Below the pieces are notes generated by a model, which was not told the origin of the DNA, made no database searches, and was given only the letters and a program-made list of their open reading frames with translations. From the NCBI GenBank assembly GCA_022548915.1, contig JAKZES010000052.1, positions 1 through 36,306 of the forward strand: a DNA stretch of 36,306 nt, in the 5' to 3' direction. Positions within the stretch are counted from its first letter, which is position 1; every line of letters begins with the position of its first letter. This document shows, piece after piece, positions 27,896-36,306 of this stretch. Position numbers and translations under genes: made by a program. This DNA is from Verrucomicrobiaceae bacterium E54 (GTDB lineage Bacteria; Verrucomicrobiota; Verrucomicrobiia; Verrucomicrobiales; Akkermansiaceae).

Positions 27896-29290
27896 ATGAA
27901 ACGATCCCTGATCATCACCTCTTTGCTTCTGGCGGCATCTGCCGCCGGGTCGGCCGAAGCCCCGAAACAAATGACACCTCCCCATGTCGTCCTGATCATG
28001 ACCGACGACATGGGGTGGATGGACCTGTCGTGCCAGGGCAATGACAAGCTGCGAACCCCGAAGATCGATGAGCTGGCAGCGGAGGGGGTCCGCTTCACCG
28101 ATGCCTATTCCGCGGCGCCGGTCTGTTCACCGACACGGGCGGCGCTGATGACGGGCCTGGCCCCCGCCCGCCTGAACATCACCCAGCACGGGGCCGATAT
28201 CCCGAGGTTCTGGCCGGAGGATCGCACCATCCAGCCGCCGCAGGTCGAACACATCCTGCCACTGGATCAGGTCACTGTCGCCGAGCGGCTTCGGGAGGCG
28301 GGCTACGCCACCGGTTTCTTCGGCAAGTGGCACCTCTCGGGCTCGCACGTGGAGGAGGACGATCCGTCCACCGGAGGAGCGGCGTTTTATCCCGACAAGC
28401 AGGGCTTCGACGTGAACGTCGGTGGCTGTGGGATGGGCGGGCCGCCGACCTACTTCGATCCCTACCGCATTCCCACCCTCGAGCCGCGCAAGAAGGGCGA
28501 ATACCTCAGCGAGCGCCTGGCGGACGAAACCATCGCATGGATGGAGAAACACCACGAACAGCCGATGTTCGTCTGCCTGTGGACCTACAACCCCCACTAC
28601 CCCTTCGAGGCACCGGCGGAATTGATTCCCAAATACGAGGGCAAGGAGGGCCCGGGTCTCGTCAATCCGATTTACGGGGCGCAGATCGAAGCGACGGACA
28701 AGGCGGTCGGTCGCGTGCTCGACGAGATCGGCAAACTCGGAATCGAAGACAACACCCTCGTCATTTTCACCAGCGACAACGGCGGCTGGAGCGGCGCCAC
28801 CGACAACCGTCCGCTGCGGGCCGGAAAGGGATATCTCTACGAAGGAGGAATCCGCGTCCCCCTGATCATCCGCTGGCCGGGCGTGACCCGGCCCGGGGCG
28901 CTCGACGACACGCCGGTCATTTCGATGGATCTAACGGCCACGATCCTCGAGGCCACCGGCACCGGGGCGAAGGAACTCGAAGCCCTCGATGGGACGTCCC
29001 TCAAGCCGGTGCTCGGGGGCGGAACCACTTCCCGCGATCCGCTCTGCTTCCACTATCCGCATTGGGCCTTCCACAAGGAAAACCGCCCCGGCTCCGCGAT
29101 CCGGGATGGAAAATACAAACTCATCGTCCGCTACGACGACGAATCGGTGGAGTTGTTCGACCTGAAGGCCGATCCGAGCGAGACCAAGGATCTCGCCAAC
29201 GAGCTTCCGGAAGTGACGAAACGACTGAAGAAGCAGTTGGACGCATGGCTCGAGGAAACCGGCGCCCGCCGACCGACGCGGGTCGAGTAG
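27896..29290 (+). CDS. Secreted sulfatase (formylglycine type)
   Basis: A 464-residue arylsulfatase A-like enzyme that removes sulfate esters. The ATG at 27896 opens a signal peptide (MKRSLIITSLLLAASAAGSA); the frame extends upstream without one. Calcium-binding residues are Asp37-Asp38 in LIMTDDMGW. The formylglycine precursor is Cys77 in CSPTR, the Cys-type motif that needs a formylglycine-generating enzyme (not in the window). FFGKWHLSG and FTSDNGGWSG are the conserved blocks carrying further active-site residues. Sulfatases of this sort act on sulfated polysaccharides in Planctomycetes and Verrucomicrobia. The substrate class is not determined. It is separated from the kinase gene by 116 bp. 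Confidence 0.92.
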   Translation: MKRSLIITSLLLAASAAGSAEAPKQMTPPHVVLIMTDDMGWMDLSCQGNDKLRTPKIDELAAEGVRFTDAYSAAPVCSPTRAALMTGLAPARLNITQHGADIPRFWPEDRTIQPPQVEHILPLDQVTVAERLREAGYATGFFGKWHLSGSHVEEDDPSTGGAAFYPDKQGFDVNVGGCGMGGPPTYFDPYRIPTLEPRKKGEYLSERLADETIAWMEKHHEQPMFVCLWTYNPHYPFEAPAELIPKYEGKEGPGLVNPIYGAQIEATDKAVGRVLDEIGKLGIEDNTLVIFTSDNGGWSGATDNRPLRAGKGYLYEGGIRVPLIIRWPGVTRPGALDDTPVISMDLTATILEATGTGAKELEALDGTSLKPVLGGGTTSRDPLCFHYPHWAFHKENRPGSAIRDGKYKLIVRYDDESVELFDLKADPSETKDLANELPEVTKRLKKQLDAWLEETGARRPTRVE

Positions 29291-29409
29291 CTTGAGGAGA
29301 AGGCACTCCAACGGGTGCAAAAAGGTGGGCTCCCCCCCCTCCGGACCGGTCGCCACGGCACTTTGGGAATTTGGAGGAGTGGTGGCGCTCTCCTTCATGC
29401 GCAGACATA

Positions 29410-29434
29410 GAAAAGGCGGACCCGAAGGCCCGCC
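29410..29434 (-). terminator. Rho-independent terminator of the nrd genes
   Basis: On the minus strand GGCGGGCC-TTCG-GGTCCGCC (29434 to 29415) forms an 8-position stem with one mismatch and a UUCG tetraloop, followed by TTTTCT. It lies 37 bases beyond the nrdA stop and fits an intrinsic terminator well. Confidence 0.8.
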
Positions 29435-29443
29435 CATTCTTTC

Positions 29444-29462
29444 AAGGGGTTGGAAACCCCTT
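29444..29462. repeat. Perfect 8-bp palindrome beside the terminator
   Basis: AAGGGGTT (29444-29451) pairs with AACCCCTT (29455-29462) around a 3-nt loop. It sits between the nrdA stop and the main terminator. It may act as a first stem-loop for 3'-end protection. Confidence 0.55.
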
Positions 29463-29470
29463 CTCCATAT

Positions 29471-32758
<3,288 letters not shown>

Positions 32759-32810
32759 TTGGGGCGGTAGGTTCTTTGGAGGTTAGGGAGTGGGTGCGGG
32801 TGGCGGGCGA

Positions 32811-33279
32811 AGTGCCAGGTGAGCGGTGATCAGTGATCGGTGGCAGAGTTGCCGAGGCGGCGTTTGAGGGAGTTGATGAGGCCCTGAAGCATGCGGGAGA
32901 TGACCCGGGTCTCGTTGATCATCGGGCGGGAGTTTTCGAGGGAAGGAAGGTCGAGGCGCTGGCGGACTTTTTCGGCGACGTAGAGCTGGGTGCGGAGTTC
33001 GCCGCAGGAGCCCTTCGAGTAGCGCAGGAACTTGATGAATTCGGCGGTGCTGTCGCGCTCGGCGCCTTCGGCGATGTTGGACGGGATCGACAGGGATGAG
33101 CGCTCCATCTGACCCCGCAAGGCGAAGTCTTTGGAGTCGGCAACCGCGACGTGGACGTCGACCGCCAACTGGCAGCCACGTTTCCAGACATCGAGGTCTT
33201 CGAAGGTTTCAATCTCGCTCATTTCCCTGACGTTTCCCAATCACACACACAGATCACTGCTCACCGATCACCTGACACT
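32811..33279 (-). mobile_element. Four-helix-bundle cassette with 32-nt inverted repeats
   Basis: The arms at 32811-32842 and 33248-33279 are reverse complements at 28 of 32 positions and are composed of GTGATC-like words (AGTGNCAGGTGA, CAGTGATC). They enclose a single gene of the 23S-rRNA intervening-sequence protein family, whose stop codon (32830-32832) lies inside the left arm. In Leptospira and Coxiella, related genes lie within intervening sequences of 23S rRNA flanked by inverted repeats; here the same layout occurs between nrdB and nrdA. A 6-bp hairpin GCGCGC-AA-GCGCGC (33281-33294) adjoins the right arm. No clear target duplication is seen. That this is a mobile unit is inference. 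Confidence 0.6.
32830..33222 (-). CDS. Four-helix-bundle (IVS/S23-like) protein
   Basis: A 130-residue helical protein of the four-helix-bundle family once named S23, encoded in intervening sequences of 23S rRNA; relatives also serve as the Avd accessory protein of diversity-generating retroelements. Hallmarks are FEDLDVWKRGCQLAVDV (7-23) and SIPSNIAEGAERDS (45-58), with GELRTQLYVA and the last helix RMLQGLINSLKRRL. It may bind RNA or DNA through its basic pore, but function is undefined. I chose ATG 33222 over a TTG at 33240, since family members begin just before FEDL. No reverse transcriptase or variable-region gene is within the window. It lies between nrdB and nrdA on their strand and is flanked by inverted repeats. 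Confidence 0.85.
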   Translation of the reverse strand: MSEIETFEDLDVWKRGCQLAVDVHVAVADSKDFALRGQMERSSLSIPSNIAEGAERDSTAEFIKFLRYSKGSCGELRTQLYVAEKVRQRLDLPSLENSRPMINETRVISRMLQGLINSLKRRLGNSATDH

Positions 33280-33295
33280 CGCGCGCAAGCGCGCC

Positions 33296-34390
<1,095 letters not shown>

Positions 34391-34496
34391 TTTCGGGCGA
34401 AAAACGGGTGTTAATTCAGAAGTATTGACGGAATTTAGAGCGCAAGGCGCAGCGTTGGGGATACTGCGACAGTTTGGCGGATCCGGACAAGTCGAT

Positions 34497-34544
34497 TTTG
34501 CTCATATGGTATTCACAAATCTATTCACACACAAGATGTGGTAT
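34497..34544 (-). promoter_or_regulatory. Candidate nrd promoter with NrdR-like boxes
   Basis: On the minus strand ATACCACATCTTGTGT (34544-34529) matches the NrdR box acaCwAtATaTwGtgt at 12 of 16 positions. ATACCATATGAGCAAA (34512-34497) repeats its left half exactly 32 bp further on, the spacing expected for paired NrdR boxes, though its right half is poor. A promoter-like pair overlaps them: TTGTGT (34534-34529) and TACCAT (34511-34506), 17 bp apart. NrdR would repress by covering both. Confidence 0.4.
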
Positions 34545-35152
34545 TAAAGAAGTCGCAGCGGGGGCTTGACTCGGTGCTTTGGAATCGCCCGCTACTGAAA
34601 ATCAAGGTTTTCGGAAAGATTGAGCAAAAAGCGAACGGGCCGGGATTGCGTCTGGAAAAATCTCGGCCGCCGAAATCCAGTGGATGCCGCGAGGAAAATT
34701 CTAAAATGTTAGGGGACTTCAGGGGACTTCGGGACCTTTCCACCCGGTTTTTCAGCATGCAAATTTTTGCGGAGCCTGAAACGGCAGATCGTCGCTGATG
34801 TGCGTGTTTCAACGTAAGATGCTGAACGCGAAACGCTAAGGTCGCCCTGGGCACTAGCGAGCTCACGCCGCCGCGTGGCGGGTGAATCGTTCCGGCAGGG
34901 GTGGCCGGCGGGAAGGGGCAAACGGACTTCGGAACATCCGGGGAGAGCGGGTGCCGTCGGTCGGCGGGAGCGCCATCGCTCGTCGAGCGACGGCGGGGCC
35001 ACTTCCCGCTCGTCACCAACGCCGGAACCACTCTCGAGGTCCCCCAGCTCTGCGAGCCACTCCGGCACGGCGGGACGCGACCGGGTCGCGCGAATCCTTT
35101 GCCATCTTCCAGCTGGTCAGGGCGGGTAGGATTCCCGAAGCTCGCCGCCGTC
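34545..35152. other. Intergenic spacer before the M42 peptidase gene
   Basis: No gene is supported in these 608 bases, although a frame runs into the peptidase gene from 34901. A short tandem word AGGGGACTTC occurs at about 34711-34730 and continues into CGGGACC. A second word-repeat zone (GATGCTGAACGCGAAACGCTA) lies at about 34818-34838. The latter looks like debris of small repetitive elements. A promoter for the peptidase is not clear. Confidence 0.5.
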
Positions 35153-36211
35153 ATGTCCATCGATGTCTCCCTCCTCGCCCGCATTTGCGAAGCTCCCGGT
35201 GCCCCCGGCCATGAAAAGGCCATCCGCCAACTCATCCTCGCCGAACTCGACGGTCTCGCCGACGAGGTGAGCACCGACAACATGGGCAATGTGGTCGCGC
35301 TCAAAAAGGGTCGCTCCTCCAAGAAAAAGGTGATGGCGGCCGCGCACATGGACGAGATCGGGTTCATCGTCACCTACATCGACGACAACGGCTTCCTCCG
35401 TTTCAACCCGGTGGGTGGCTTCGACCCGAAAACACTGACCTCGCAGCGGGTGCTGGTTCACGGAAAGAAGGACATCCTCGGAGTGATGGGCTGCAAGCCG
35501 ATCCACATCATGACCCCTGAAGAGCGCGGCAAGAACCTGAAGATCGACGACTACTTCGTGGATTGCGGGCGGACCAAGAAGGACATCGAGAAGATCGTGT
35601 CGGTCGGCGATTTCATCACCCGCTGGGCACCACTCGAGGAAATGGGCGACTGCGTGACGGTGAAGTCGCTCGACAACCGACTGTCGGTCTTCCTGTTGCT
35701 CGAGACGCTCAGGAAAATGAAGAAATCGCGCAAGAAGCCGGCCTACGATTTTTATGCGGCCTTCACCGTGCAGGAGGAAGTCGGACTGCGCGGCGCCAAT
35801 GTCGCGGCGCTGGAGGTGAAGCCGGACTTCGGCATCGGCCTCGACGTGACGCTGGCGGTCGACGTGCCGGGCACACCGTCGCACCAGAAGGTCACCTCGC
35901 TCGGCGAGGGGGCGGCGATCAAGCTGATGGATTCCTCGGTGATCTGCGACTACCGGATGATCGCCCACATGAAGGCCGTCGCGGCGCGCAACAAGATCAA
36001 GTGGCAACCCGAGATCCTCGGGGCCGGCGGCACCGATACCGCGGCGCTGCAGCGGATGGTCCCGGGCGGCTCGATCGCCGGAGCGGTGTCGATCCCGACG
36101 CGGCACATCCACCAGACCGTCGAGACGGCTCACAAGAAGGACATCGAGGCGGGGATCAACCTGCTCACCGCCTGCGTCGCCGAGCTCGACCAAGGCAAGT
36201 GGGCGCTTTGA
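35153..36211 (+). CDS. M42 family metallo-aminopeptidase/endoglucanase-like protein
   Basis: A 352-residue cytosolic metalloenzyme of peptidase family M42. The start at 35153 gives the family N-terminus (SLLARICEAPGAPGHE). The ligands are visible: His65/Asp67 in AAHMDEIG, Asp174 in SLDNRL, the general base in EEVGLRG (Glu208-209), Asp231 in GLDVT, and His320 in HIHQTVE. The enzyme probably trims peptides as a large oligomer; some relatives were annotated as glucanases without good support. The group II intron end begins 3 bp after its stop, so no terminator of its own can be seen. Confidence 0.9.
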   Translation: MSIDVSLLARICEAPGAPGHEKAIRQLILAELDGLADEVSTDNMGNVVALKKGRSSKKKVMAAAHMDEIGFIVTYIDDNGFLRFNPVGGFDPKTLTSQRVLVHGKKDILGVMGCKPIHIMTPEERGKNLKIDDYFVDCGRTKKDIEKIVSVGDFITRWAPLEEMGDCVTVKSLDNRLSVFLLLETLRKMKKSRKKPAYDFYAAFTVQEEVGLRGANVAALEVKPDFGIGLDVTLAVDVPGTPSHQKVTSLGEGAAIKLMDSSVICDYRMIAHMKAVAARNKIKWQPEILGAGGTDTAALQRMVPGGSIAGAVSIPTRHIHQTVETAHKKDIEAGINLLTACVAELDQGKWAL

Positions 36212-36213
36212 GG

Positions 36214-36289
36214 ATAGGGGTAGGGACGGCGCATTGGCTTGCGCCGCCCCTCCCTTCGAACCGGACGTGCGGATCTCCCGCATCCGGCT
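36214..36289 (-). ncRNA. 3' end of a group II intron (domains V and VI)
   Basis: On the minus strand domain V (36289-36259) has the catalytic AGC at its foot, a lower stem AGCCGGA/TCCGGTT, a 2-nt CG bulge, an upper stem TGCGG/CCGCA and a GAGA-type loop. Domain VI (36258-36214) has an 11-bp stem (36222-36232 with 36241-36251, one G-U), an 8-nt loop, and a single bulged A (36221) placed eight nucleotides from the end. The intron ends in TAT, consistent with the usual AY. The stem continues as GGG/CCC on the far side of the bulge. The rest of the intron and any encoded reverse transcriptase lie outside the window to the right. Confidence 0.82.
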
Positions 36290-36306
36290 GTCCAGTCAGC
36301 GGTTTG

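Noticed and set aside
32830-33222. Avd protein of a diversity-generating retroelement
   Set aside because: No reverse transcriptase, template repeat or variable-region gene is present nearby in the window; the nearest RT would be in the intron beyond the right edge, 3 kb away.

Overview
The window is about 36 kb of GC-rich, gene-dense bacterial chromosome. It most probably comes from a Verrucomicrobium of the Luteolibacter/Haloferula type. I infer this from gene content: a secreted 3-keto-disaccharide hydrolase (DUF1080 type), a sialate O-acetylesterase, a sulfatase, a Tat-exported Gfo/Idh/MocA oxidoreductase, a Planctomycete/Verrucomicrobium-type dehydrogenase with HEAT repeats and a C-terminal cytochrome c motif, a Chlamydia-like class Ic ribonucleotide reductase, and few clear Shine-Dalgarno sites. 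No rRNA, tRNA or CRISPR array was seen.

Layout. 1-1036: a mobile-element scar. An IS481-type transposase survives only as its N-terminal half and runs in frame into the next gene. 1037-3793: secreted carbohydrate genes (sialate O-acetylesterase and DUF1080 hydrolase). 3794-4212: repeat-rich spacer. 4213-6706: a lipoprotein and a PPi-type phosphofructokinase. 6888-8790 (minus): Tat-exported oxidoreductase and a small membrane protein. 9238-10704: a GT22-like mannosyltransferase. 10789-12346: a spermidine-synthase-like methyltransferase, a GNAT acetyltransferase and a YdcH-family protein. 12418-16186 (minus): an EF-G paralogue, a histone-deacetylase-like hydrolase and a DNA alkyl-transfer repair protein. 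16397-17767: MgtE. 17784-21046 (minus): the large haem-binding dehydrogenase and a tiny membrane protein. 21203-22327: a second phosphofructokinase. 22455-25452: a large secreted protein, the stub of a deleted esterase, and a repeat-containing lipoprotein. 25761-29290: a transmembrane Ser/Thr kinase and a sulfatase. 29471-34390 (minus): nrdB, a four-helix-bundle cassette, nrdA. 35153-36211: an M42 peptidase. 36214-36289: the 3' end of a group II intron on the minus strand, running off the window.

How the genes work together. The esterase, DUF1080 protein, sulfatase, oxidoreductase and PVC dehydrogenase fit extracellular or periplasmic breakdown of decorated, sulfated polysaccharides. The two phosphofructokinases, one with a clear PPi signature and one mixed, fit flexible glycolysis. 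The reductase operon has two clear features: subunit R2 has Leu where the radical Tyr should be, and a gene for a four-helix-bundle protein flanked by a 32-nt inverted repeat sits between the two subunit genes. I regard that cassette, the class Ic signature and the intron end beside the M42 gene as the most informative observations.
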